From: Gavia stellata
Lineage: Eukaryota; Chordata; Aves; Gaviiformes; Gaviidae
Direction: 5' to 3'
NCBI RefSeq assembly: GCF_030936135.1
Contig: NC_082610.1
Location: 14,481,928 to 14,545,927, forward strand
DNA length: 64,000 nt
The notes beneath the pieces were generated by a model that had not been told where the DNA came from, made no database searches, and saw nothing but the letters and a program-made list of their open reading frames with translations. The first letter of the stretch is position 1, and each line of letters opens with the position of its first letter. A program made the translations under genes and the position numbers. This document shows, in pieces, positions 24,690 through 35,792 of the stretch.

Positions 24690-27600
24690 CCCGCGGGGCC
24701 CCGCCCCTTTGCCTCAGGCGCGGGACGGGAGGGGAGGGCGCGAGCCGGCAGTAGGGCCGGGCCGGGCTCGGCCGGCGGCGGCCCCGCCGCAATGGCCGCG
24801 GGCGGGCCCGGGGGTCGCGGCGCCTGCCGCCGGAGTGCCCGCCTGTGGCTCGTCCCGGGCTCACGGTCCGTCCCGCCCGGGCGCAGGGCTGGGAAGCGTT
24901 GGAACCGGGCTGTTCTCCTGTGGCCTGCGGGAGTGCAGAAAACGGGTCTCGGCCCCTACGTGGTTCTCGCTTTTTTACTGGAATAATACCAAAAGTTGCA
25001 CGCTTCAGGTTTGCCAAGTGCTGAAAAATCACTGCTGACTGCGTGCCTGAAAATACTTTCCTACGTTGACCATGACAAGTGAGAAAAGCAACTGAACTCG
25101 TTGCTAAGTCTCTGTGGAAGCAAAACGGCAGGGTTTGTTTCGAGGCGTCCTTCCCAGAGCCTCTTCGGGTCTGGGGAGCCTTGAGCTGGCAAATCCCGCT
25201 GGGTTTCCCTCTCTGCCCTTTCCAACCACAGCACAGGGAATCTGCGTATCTGACAGATTTCCGCTAGTAGCTGGGTGGGTGGCAGCTTCACGTGTGGCTG
25301 TAATTCCCTGTACTGCACGGCCTGTCCCGGCCATCCCAGCCAGCCGACAGCAATGCCAGGGCGCGGCAGCGGGAAAGGGCCTGGCATCCCTGCGCTTGCG
25401 GGCAGCTGAGCACAGAAGCTGAGAATGTCCCCAATTCATGTGACCAAGCACCAAGGAAATCACGTACATAACGTGTAAGGGCTATCGTTACTCATCGGGA
25501 TGATGCCTCGGGAAAGAGGGCTTGAGCTGCCAAAGAGACCAAGATCATCTACTGCAGTGCTAAGAAAGCAATGCTGCCATGCAATGTGACATCCTGCTAA
25601 AACACTTCATAAAAACCTCAGATTTGTTTCCACTCGTGCTGGTTTTGCTACTCCGTTACTGCTGTTTTACAAGCAATTTTAGGCATAACAGAAGCATTCC
25701 TGCCCTGCTAAAATTTCTATGCAATGTGTTTCCAACTTGAGATTTTTTGCTGAATTCAACGGAGTATCTCTCTACATAGATTTATAAGAACGTTGATAAG
25801 TTCTAAATTGTTAAAAAATTTATGCTGATGAACTTCGTTAATAACCTGACTGATCAAAATGTGCTACGTACTTGATAATCTTAACTATTGAATGCTTAAT
25901 TCTCAGTGCGTTCCTGTGATGGGACATTGTGCTTCAAATGTGGCGATACTGACCCAAGAGTACGTGGCACAAAAGCTGAGGAGGGCCCCAGATGTTGCTC
26001 AGAAGGCAGGTGGTCAAGAACTCAAACACAGCAAAGGCCATTGCTTTGAGAGCACAGAGAGGAGGTAAGAGCTGTGGGTACAACAGAGGAGCAAGGAGGT
26101 GAGCTGGGAAGTGACGAAGTGTAGCTTTTTGGCTGGCAATCTGCTTGCAAGGCATCTGGAGGCTTCAGGGCAATCAAACTGGCTATCTGGGTGCTTGCTG
26201 AATAGAGCACGAGGCTATGAAGTGTAAAAGAGAACAGGGTTCAAAGAGGGTACTCGCTCACATTTGCCCAGGATGGGCAGCTTAAGAAGGAAAGATAAAT
26301 GTCGTATGTATATTACGGAACAATACACCGGTAACATTTAATGAAGGCAAGTGTAACGATGCTGACCCAGTTTTCTCAGCCAGAGTTGGTGCCCGTGTGT
26401 TGTCAGGCTCTGAAGGCTGGTTGGCTGGACCAGGGTCCGTGCTGGTTTCCATAGGTCAACACAGTGACAGGCTCTGATTTTCAGGTGAATCTTCATGCAA
26501 CAAGTAGTTAGTTAGACTGAATTACTTGAGTCATACCTACAAAAAATGTCAGTATTTCAGTGTCAGTGCCTTAAGATTTCTCACCAGAGAGGGCAAGAGA
26601 TTCAGGACCTCAGCTTGGCTCCAGCCAGAAGCAGAATGAGGAGAAATTGCCAAGGATTAAAACAAGACATGCAATGTGCTTAAGCAGTTTTGCTGAAGCT
26701 TGCAAACTCAAAGAAATAGATTTAAACCTAATTACTTACATACATTTAAACAAAGAGGGGGTCTCCAAACACTTTAGCTCAGCATAGTCATGTGAATAGA
26801 GCTACGCAGCCTGGCTGGTCAGAAAACACTTCATGCTATTATGTGGTATACGGTATAGTGTATATGCATACGATTATTATTGCAGTCTCAGTTAGAAGGA
26901 TGTAAACCATTTATGTACATAAGCTTCTGTCTTTGGAAAAAAGAGGTAGGTACTTTTCTCCCCTCATCCTCCCCTCCGTAAGGTGATACTTGAATAGTTC
27001 TCAAAGTGTCTGAGGAAACATAGGAAGAGGTACTATTGCTCTGATCGATTGATTTTTACTGCTTATCTTCAGTGTTCTGTTATTTAAGCGTGTCATACTT
27101 CACACGCACCCGAAGTTTTAGATGATCATGATTTCCACTCCATCTGTGTAAGAAAAGAAAGGAAAGGTAATTGACAGATTTGGCAGCAAGCATTTTGAGG
27201 GGGAAAAGTAGGAAAAAATAACAGCACAGGAAAGACCCAAGAAGAGAAAAAAGATATAGAAGAAAGTCCAAGTGTTTGGCTAAAAAGGAAGGAATAGACT
27301 TGTATGGGGAAAAAAGCAGACAAGACTTGGCAATAATCTTCAAGCAGGGGAGAGAACAGCAAAAACTGACCTTACCATAGTGTTTGAACCTTGGTGACAG
27401 AGAAGAGATGGTGGTGTTATCCACTGTCACAGAGGAAGAGAAACTGAAGAGCATGACTGCAGAACAGTAAAATCCATTTTGGTCAAGCCAAATGCAAAAA
27501 GGTGATCAATCAGCCAAGATTAAAGATCCGAGAACCTCTAACGGATGCATGATTAAATGGAGAAAAAAAGGACCAGCATGGATTAATAAGACTGAAAGTT

Positions 27601-27797
27601 GTCAAAAGTAAGTGATAAATAAACTCTTGTGGACAGATGAAATCACTTAAGAACGCAGGTTTAGGGATGCAAAACTCCAATGGCTATCCAAGGGCAGGAT
27701 TCCTTGCCAGCTTTTGACTGATCGTTTTGGGGTTTTTTTCTTGCATTCCTTCAGAAGTGCGGGGGCAGCTTGTGCTGAATTGCTTCTTTGGGAAGGT

Positions 27798-27851
27798 TTT
27801 ACTCATCTTAATCACGGATGATCAAATGAGCAAACTCATAAGATGAGTAAA
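27798..27851. repeat. 13-bp perfect inverted repeat, 28-nt loop
   Basis: TTTACTCATCTTA (27798-27810) pairs perfectly with TAAGATGAGTAAA (27839-27851). The stem is too short for a typical microRNA precursor. No flanking target-site duplication was identified. Confidence 0.8.
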
Positions 27852-30061
27852 GGTTTTTTGATTTCAATTATAAAAAATGATGGCTGAGTAAAGAAACCCA
27901 TTAAAGCATGTATCTTTATTGAATTCTAAAACATTCTAGTCATCAAGATTTACAATTACTTTGCATTGTAAATTGTGTAAGGAGAAATTGGAGACAATCA
28001 AGTAACAGGAAATGATTCTGTCCTGTCTTCTCAAGAAAAGCAGAAAGCAATTCTTTAATGGGGAGTGATTACACATACATATACATAGCTTTGACTTTTG
28101 AAGAAACATACCAACAGATGTGGCTGTTCTTTTAGTAACAATATTAAGATCCTGATGATAACTCTGTTACACACTTGGGAGAAAAACCAAGTAGTTTCCA
28201 AGTTCCATTAAATATCTCACAAACTCGTATTCAGCTACAGTTTGAAACAGGCTTCGGCTTTCTTACTTTTTAGCATTGACATCGTTGCTGCACTTCTAAA
28301 AAATAAGGTAAACCTTTATCAGGCTAAAGTGCTTTCCATTCCTATAATAATGTCTCTTGTCCAGTGAAGTCATGCCATTATTTATAAAATGTCATAGAGG
28401 AAAACAACTTCTTTATAGCCAGAAATATAAAGATTTTGCTCCCTTTCTTTGAGGGCGGGGCAGGGAAAAGAAAGAGATCTGTATAGATGTATGTAAAATA
28501 GGGATGCTTCTCATTGAAGAAATTAATTTCATAATAAGCCCACTGACAAGTTTAGAGTCATGTGCAGATGTTATCTGTTACACTCACATAGCTCTTCTTA
28601 AAACACCTATATCATCATAGTGAATGATCAGTTTCTATGTTGCAATTATCTCTTTAGTTAAGTCTATAATGATATTGGTGCTTTATAGATTTGCTAAGAC
28701 AGAAAAACACATCTAATGTTTTCCCTTGTGAATTTGGTGATCGGTCGCTGAAAAAAACCCTTTTCCTTAATCACAGCCCTACTGTGCCTGAACATTTTAC
28801 ATTTGTCAGGCAGACTCAGAAAGCTATGACGCTGGCTTAAGGACTGTAACTTCAAAAATATTTTTGGCATATTTTATTTGTTGACTCTTTCAGAGTATAT
28901 TTAGGTCAATTTTATGCATAAATTAGGAATTTATCTTTTTACTTGATAGTCTCATATGACTGTTGGTTCCCAGAAACTCTGCTGTAAGTAGATTAGCAAA
29001 TATTATGTTGTAATAGCCTTTGCCTTCATGTACTATTTACCAGCACTGAAAGGAGAGGGATCTTTACTGATGCCCAATTTAGCTGAAGGTACAGGCTAAA
29101 TCGTTGCCCTTGCACAAGTTCCTTTTGTCAAGAGACAAAACAATTAAACAGCCAGCTGAGAAACAATTGCACCTGGTCGGGCTCACCCAGAGAGCAGTAC
29201 TGGGAACAGCAGGGATGTATAGCTGTAGTACCTAACAATGCCAGGACAACTGAACGGCGCTGGAAGGGACTGCGAAAAATACTAAGTTACACTGTGGCTT
29301 AATCAGACCTCAGAACTATCAAGACAAAGAATGAAATGATGACATGAGCTCTTCCACCCTTCTTATATCCTGCAAAGAACAAGCATGGGATTAACTTGAG
29401 GACTTCGGATATAGTTTCTCACCGTATTTTTGCTGACATGCTCTGATGACATGTAAGACAGCCACATAGCACTTGGACAAAGCAATCAAATCAAAGTTTT
29501 ATAACTATGCTATTGCTTAAAAAGGCTAATTTTCTGGTCTGAGGTTGTTTTCCAGATAAGGAGTTTGTTCAACTCTTATCTTACCTTATGAATGCATAGA
29601 ACTGAAGTGGCAATAGGCGCTGATTTTGAAGTATTTTCAGAGTGAGATTTTCCTCCACAGTTCATCCCCTTTGTGCTACCCTGGTCACACCGCAAGTCTG
29701 ACCCTGGCTGTATTTGGTGAGCTGCGAGTTCTTCTTGAGGCACTCCCCTTGTCAGCCTACTGGAGGTGCAGCCTGGGACAGAACTGGGTCTGGCTGGAGC
29801 GCGGCCGAGTTTTGCCAATCGTCAGCGGGTGGGAGCGTGTTGCCAGGTAGCTTGAGGTAGGGCTGGAGCCTCCCTGAACCTGCTCAGAGGCTGAGCTGCG
29901 GTAATGCAGGTCAGAAGATGACAGAGCCATAGCCAGCTTCCTTGTGGTCTGCCCCTTCTGCCTTGCCAAGCAAACCTCGGTGCAGGACACTGTGGTCCCA
30001 TTTGTTTTAAAAGATAATTCCGCGCTGGATTTTGAATATATACAGGGAAACTGCTGCAAAA

Positions 30062-30087
30062 CCTACTGAGCAAAAAAGCTCAGTAGG
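30062..30087. repeat. 10-bp perfect hairpin with A6 loop
   Basis: CCTACTGAGC, AAAAAA, GCTCAGTAGG: a perfect 10-bp stem with a six-base loop in intergenic DNA. Confidence 0.85.
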
Positions 30088-30621
30088 AATGTTTCAATGA
30101 GATTAAAACAATGCAACCCCAATCTTCTGTTTAAAATCTCTTCCATATGTCAGTCTGGAAGTTTATCTAGGGCATTTTGGAAGAAAATTTGCTTCCAGAC
30201 TGATTCATAGATTTATCAGTAATTAGTTCAACAACAGTTCCACTTTCTCAAAAGTAGTTACTGAAGCAGCCTAAATCCAGATTTAATGTCCATTAAAAAG
30301 GAAATGCTTCAGTGTTGGGATCTGTATCAGTGTTCTCGTTCTCAGGAAAGTACTGCACTTTTGAAAAAAAGAGATTCTCATTTTTGGGCCAAATTCAAAC
30401 CGAACTACAATATGGATAGGTAAAATATTATTTGTGCGGATGAGCTTGATGTGAGCTTATTCTAAATCTGAATATGGCCTTTTGGAGGCTATGGAAGCAG
30501 AATTAAGCAAAGGATTAGATTAGTTAGGGATGTAAGTTCTGCAAAAGCAAATGCTAACAAAAGTTTGGATGATAGGTAAGGTGTTACGTTTCAGAATTTA
30601 AGCCAGTCTCTAGCTATTAAA

Positions 30622-31115
30622 ATTACAGAATCACAGAAATTGGAGGTGAAAGATATGCAGAGAGCATATTTAGCTGATTATGTTCCTCCCCCAGGGCATA
30701 TCAACTATACATGTCATTTCTGACAGACGTTAGGCTACCGTGCCATAAAACCCTCCAGTGAAAGATACGCCGTAACTGCAATGCAACCTATTCTTATACG
30801 TCATTAATCTCAATTGTAGAAAGCTTTTTCTAACGTGTGGTTATCTCCTTCGTTGCCTTTTAAGCCCATATTTTTGTTGTTTTGAATACAGTACCAGAGT
30901 GTGGATTATTACTGCTTCATGGCAAGTATTTATTTATATTTTTGTTACCACATTTCTCCAGTTTCCTTCTGTTAACTGTTTCCCCAATTTTCGAGTTTGT
31001 TCTCTTAAATCATGTTATAGGATCTCTGATAACTTGTACTGGTATTTTTCTGGACTTTCTCCAACTTGCCCAAGTCTTTTTGAGGTATGGCATGCTGCCC
31101 CGAACAGGGTACGCT
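30622..31115 (-). mobile_element. old reversed CR1/L3-type LINE remnant
   Basis: About 0.5 kb that reads, on +, like the reverse complement of a CR1/L3-family 3' region. It starts with an 'agaatcacagaaattggagg' segment, goes on through 'agctttttctaacgtg' and 'cttttaagccca', and ends with 'ttttctggactttctccaac' and a 'gaggtatggcatgctgcc' segment. The order and spacing of these phrases match such elements, though divergence is high. No intact reverse transcriptase frame remains. Confidence 0.6.
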
Positions 31116-33239
31116 AGCAGATCTAGATCTTATCAGCAACAAGTAGAGTGTAAGGATTACCTCTCGGGCCTTAAACACGATGCTCCTTTGAATATACAGC
31201 TTGCTTTTGCAACAGCACGATGTTGTTAACTCCGGCTTAGTTTATATCATTTTCTGCAGAACAGATTACAGCGAAATGTTAGAAAGATGCTTTCACAGGA
31301 GCTCAATAGTGCTTACTTTCCCCCATGTGGCTTGTAGAGTCTTCTCAGGTGGCAGTGCTTTCTGGCTGTTCCTGGAGACCGGATCCTGAATTAGATAGAG
31401 TAGGCATCCACCAGGAACACAGATAAGTAACTCCCCAACTTCTCTTCCTAAAAAAAGACCATGTGATTTTTACGGCTGGTTTTATCACGAATTGTCCCTA
31501 CCTGCAAAAGGCTTAATTAGGTGCTATGATGAACAAGCTTAGAGAGAGCAGAGACCTGAATTGTGCTTACCTCCTCGTGAAGAACTTTCCGTGTCTGTGG
31601 ATCGTGGCATCGTCACTGCACACCATTTCCTTTTTGTAGAGTCCTCTCTTGTCAGATATGAACCATTCTTGGGAATGGCAATTTTTGTCACAGTCTTGTC
31701 TATCGTGAAGAATTACATTTTATTATTTGACACACAAATTTTTCTTTCTTACTTTTAACCCTTGTTTCTCAAGATGCCCTGTAACAATTGAACAAAAATC
31801 TCAACATAATATATAAATGTGATATTTTTGTTTAATAGTGTGTCAGCTGGTAACATTTAAGAACCTCACTGCAGTGTCTATGGCTTGTTGACATAATGGC
31901 AGTATTTTCAATAGAAAAAATGGTTGCACTTTAAATAGTATCAGTTAAATAATATCAAACAGTAGAATATTATAAGAAGTTGTATCTAGTGTAGAGAAAG
32001 AAAGTCACTTTAAAATAGGACAGATTTTTCTTATTCTCTACAAATTTAAATACATTTCTCTGAAGAGGGAATTCCTTTTATTTAGAGCTGCAGGTTGCAT
32101 TAGAACACCTAATTTCTTTAAAAAAAAAATCCAGTCATTCTGTAGCTCTTCATTTCATCTGCTTTGAACCTATACCCATTGATTATTTTACCTGATATAT
32201 TATCAGGCACTGAAAAAAGCAGAACAAGTTCCTTGGAACAGATTGTTTCAGTAAATGTCTTGCTTTCCCAGTGCAGTGCTCAGAAGTACCCCTCTGTGCT
32301 AGTTTTTCCACGGAATCTTAACCTCTAGTTTTAGATTTATCTAGCAACAGGAGACCATTATCCTGTGAAAATCCTGTATCTTTTTTACAGCTTCAAAAAT
32401 AGACAAACTGGTCTTTGGGGTTCTTGGGTAAACTGTCTTTCTTCTCCGTCTTCGGTGTAAGAGAAGAGAGGTTTGCAAAAAGAAAATATATCTGGTGAGA
32501 CCAGATGACGTATCGCTGAGGGGAAAAAATAGGACAAGTGTTCCAGCTGGGAGTCCCTCCATTAGCTCTGGCAAGGAGCAGCCAAAGTGCTTGCCAACAT
32601 CCAAGTAGTATTTCATCTATACGTGCACAAAAGTAGATCTATTGGCATTCGTACCCGTTGCTTTAAATTTACGTTTCCTCCCGTGAAAGCTTAAAGTAGA
32701 AATGTTGGCATCTGAAATCCTGTGATCACCGCATCCTACCGGCTCCAGCCCGAGGCTGAGTCGCGCTGGCGAGAGCAGGACCTGAGCTGACTGGAATCAC
32801 CCGCAAGATGAAATAAAACTTTTTCCTCCCTGAAGAACTGAAATATGCTATTCCAACAGAGCCGTCTGGACTTTTGAAGGTTAAAACAGAAATATTCTAT
32901 GTGGACAAGGAGTAAATAAATCCCCAAAGCAAATGTGAACGATTAACTGTTAACGTAGGAACAGGAAAGGAACAGTGAGGGGTGTGAGAGAGAGAAATGT
33001 CTGCCTGCAAGCCTGGTCAGTCAAGTTTCTCCACTTTATTTCTGTTGGTGTAGCTGTACAAGTCACGTTAAAACAGCAAAAGTGGTGCTGAGTCGTTTCT
33101 TTAGGTGCTACCTAACGTTTGTAAATGCAACCTCAGAAAAACTAGCTTAAAAACCGCACTAGGAGTCGTGGAAACGGAAGAGATTTACAATCAAATACTG
33201 AAACTCCTTCTCCCGGGGCATCCCCGTGCTGAGCACACA
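31116..33239. other. intergenic, CYP2R1-CALCA (right part)
   Basis: Moderately AT-rich DNA leading into the CALCA CpG island. No gene, RNA or clear mobile element recognised; the small ORFs of 60-90 codons are treated as chance. Confidence 0.55.
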
Positions 33240-35556
33240 TGCGACGGAGCTGCTATTTAAAACGAAATTTTAAATTTCTCTGTGCGGGGGGGGAAGCCCC
33301 CCGGGGAGGGCAGAGGCGAGCGGTGCCCGTGAAGCGAGCTGAGGGAGCGGGCAGGAGGGCAGCCCCGCGGCCGGGCGCAGCCGCGCCGGTGCGGGCACCC
33401 CTTGCCCCCGCTCCCCCCGCGCCGGCGGCGGGGCGAGCCCCGACCTCTGCGCGCACTTTACTCAGAGCCTCCAAACCGGGCGTGCGGGCACGGAGCAAGC
33501 TCGGGGCCGCCGCAGCCCCGCGCACTTAACGGCACCCCCCCGCGCCGTGCGGCTCTGCGCTCGTTTCCCTCCCGTCGCTGCGGGCCGCAGGGGAGCTCGG
33601 CAGCTCGCGACCTCCCCCACCGCCGAGGGCTGTAACTCATGAAAAGCTACGAAGACGTCTTAGAAAAAAACCAACACACCACTGCTCGTCATCTGAAAAA
33701 ACCCCAACCCCGGAAAACTAAACGCCCTCCTCCAAAAGGAGCGCGCAGCAGCTGCGCAGCCCCCGGCGCGGGAGGGGGGAAAGGGGGGGCCGAGCGGGCG
33801 CCGGCGCCCCGAGAGGCGGGCGGCGAGGGAGAGCGGCGGCAGCCCTCGCCCGACGGTCAGCGGGCGGCTGTCGGTGCGTTCGTGCTCCTTTCCAAACTCC
33901 AGAGCGGCGGCCGCCCCCACGGAACCGCGCCCGCCCCGCGGGTCTCCCCAGCCTCAGCCACCGCCCGGCGAAAGACGCCATTCCTGCCGTCGGGAGCGGC
34001 CCGCCACATCGGCCCCGGCAAGAACAAACGAAGAAACGCCGGGAGGTCCCCGGGAAAGCTCCCCCGTCCATTTTAAGCAGCGAAACGAGCGACCTAGCTG
34101 CGCTCGGCACCTGTCCCGCGGTGCGGCCGCGCAATGTGCGCGGGGCTCCGCTCGCCGCGGTGTCACCGCCGGGGCGCGGCGGCGGCCGCAGCAGCGCGGC
34201 ACAGGCGGTACTCACCGCTGCCGCGGGCGCTGCCCGCAGCCGCCGGGAACGATGAAGGGCCGCGGCGATGCAGGGGAGCGAGGGCACGGGCGGAGCCGCA
34301 CCGGGCCGGGGGTCCGGGGGGCGGCCAGCGCCGCCCCCTCCTCCGGCCGCGGTCCCTCCGCGCCCCTCCGCCCGGCCCACCGCTCGCTGCCGGCGGCTGC
34401 CGGGGCTCGGAATGGTGCGCGGGCATTCCCTCTGCCGCGGCGGCACGCACCGCCGGTGCCGCCGCCCTCGGCAAACGCCCTGCGCCTTACGGCGGCCAGG
34501 AAAGGCGCTCCCAGCCCCCGGCTCTCGGGGGGCGGTGGAAGGGCTTTCCGCGTCCAGGCGCTGCACAGCACTCCGCCTGCCCCGCTTCTCCGCCCTCCCC
34601 GCGCCCGCTCCGGCGAGCAGCAGTTTTCTCCCACCCCCCCGCGTCGCGTCTCCCCGGGGCCGCCCCCGCCGGCCCCCCCCCCGCCGGCCGGTACTCGCCG
34701 CGCCTGGGCAAACACGCCGCCCGGGCAAACATCCTGCGCGGGCAGGTGCAGCGCCGCCGCGCCGTGACAAAGGGCCCTCCGCGGGTGATGCATGGGGCGG
34801 CGGGCAGCTGCCCGGTAATCCTCGCCGGCGGGGCTCAGCGTCACGCCGGGCGGAGGCGACCCCCCTTTCCCCGGTGCCTCTTCCGTGCACGGAGAGGCGC
34901 GGCACCTGCCCCTGGAGTGTGTGGTGGTGCTGGTGGTTTCCCGTAGGTCCGCGGAGTTAACGCCGCCGACCAGTCCCGCGGGAGGCGGTGCGGACGGCCG
35001 GCAGGGCGCAGCGCGGAGAGCGGCTGGCCGCCGCCGCGGGGCTGCGCGCGGGTGCCGAGCGCCCCTCGCTCCGGGGAGGAGCGGCGGGGTGCCGGCCGCA
35101 GCCGCCCCCTCCCCTGCCGGGGAAGCGAGGGGGGCCGGGGGCGCACCCCGGCGCAGGGCGCGGCGGCCGGGGAGGCGGCGGCGGCCGCCGCGGGCACTTC
35201 CGTACGCGGTGCCCCCGCCCCGCTGCACGCCCGCTCCGTCCCCGGCCCCCGCCCGCCCAAGTGCAGCTACTGTCGGGGCGCCGGGAGGGCGGCTGGCTGC
35301 AACCGCGCTCCCCGCTGGAGCCGCGGCGGCTGCCGGGCGGGCGGCCCTGGGAGGGGGAAATCCCGGGCAGGGAGCGGCCCCGCTCTGCAATGCGGTCCCT
35401 CTGCTGCAGAGGTCGCCACGCGTGAGCGATCCCGCGGGGGAGCGGGGCCGGGCCGCGCCGCGCGGCGTGAATGGCCACCCCCCGCCGCAGTGCCGCCGGC
35501 GGCGCCTCGCCCCCCGCCGGATTTTTTTGTGAATGGGACGCTCACGGAGTGGGGCA

Positions 35557-35564
35557 TGACGTCA
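35557..35564. promoter_or_regulatory. CALCA: perfect palindromic CRE upstream of CALCA
   Basis: TGACGTCA, the full consensus cAMP response element, about 120 bp upstream of the TATA box. cAMP-responsive transcription is established for mammalian CALCA; use of this site here is inferred. Confidence 0.8.
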
Positions 35565-35586
35565 CCGCCGAGCCGGGCTTTGGCGC

Positions 35587-35631
35587 CCAATGGCGGGCCG
35601 AGCCTCGTCGGGCGGCCGAGGCGGTGATTGG
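35587..35631. promoter_or_regulatory. CALCA: two CCAAT boxes of the CALCA promoter
   Basis: CCAAT on + at 35587-35591 and an inverted box (ATTGG) at 35627-35631, between the CRE and the TATA box. Positions are typical for NF-Y or C/EBP input. Confidence 0.65.
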
Positions 35632-35677
35632 CTGGCGGGCCCGCGCGGGCGCCCACGCAGGCTGCCGCGGCGGCAGG

Positions 35678-35683
35678 TATAAA
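35678..35683 (+). promoter_or_regulatory. CALCA: CALCA TATA box
   Basis: TATAAA in GGTATAAAGGGG, embedded in GC-rich sequence. It predicts a transcription start about 30 bp on, near 35708-35713. Confidence 0.8.
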
Positions 35684-35707
35684 GGGGAGCCGGCGGGCGG
35701 TGCGTGG

Positions 35708-35792
35708 TACCGCGGCTCGGCGGCGCCACCGGCATCCTCCTCCGCACCGCTCCGCTCCGCTCCGCCCCGCTCCGCCCCGCTCCGCCCCGCCG
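35708..35792 (+). other. CALCA: CALCA exon 1 (5' UTR, non-coding)
   Basis: The start is inferred from the TATA box; the end is the donor CCG|GTAAGC at 35792/35793. No ATG lies in it, as expected for the non-coding first exon of calcitonin/CGRP genes. Its 3' half is built of CCGCT/CCGCC pentamers, including three exact copies of TCCGCCCCGC (35761-35790). Confidence 0.75.

Larger units (their letters stand above)
23850..24850. promoter_or_regulatory. CYP2R1: CpG island of the CYP2R1 promoter and exon 1
   Basis: About 1 kb of very GC-rich, CpG-dense sequence spanning exon 1, its donor and the upstream promoter. No TATA box precedes the start codon. The long open frames on both strands here are a by-product of scarce stop codons in GC-rich DNA. 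Confidence 0.88.
24851..30600. other. intergenic, CYP2R1-CALCA (left part)
   Basis: Non-coding DNA between two divergently transcribed genes. It holds isolated perfect inverted repeats at 27798-27851 and 30062-30087. ORFs at 25061-25469, 25934-26210, 27080-27454 and 29576-30073 show no recognisable family and no splice context that would make a gene. No RNA gene seen. Confidence 0.55.

Noticed and set aside
23719-25032. 437-codon minus-strand and 378-codon plus-strand frames over the CYP2R1 promoter
   Set aside because: Composition shadows of the CpG island and of CYP2R1 exon 1. The glutamine run in the + frame is the CAG repeat whose real reading is CTG leucine on the minus strand.
25061-25469. 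Overlapping frames on both strands just beyond the CYP2R1 promoter
   Set aside because: Up to 121 codons but mutually overlapping on both strands, without splice context or recognisable domains.
33718-35390. Very long minus-strand open frames (395 and 392 codons) in the CALCA CpG island
   Set aside because: They are rich in Ala, Arg, Gly and Pro, overlap equally long frames on the other strand, resemble no family, and follow from the lack of stop codons in GC-rich DNA.
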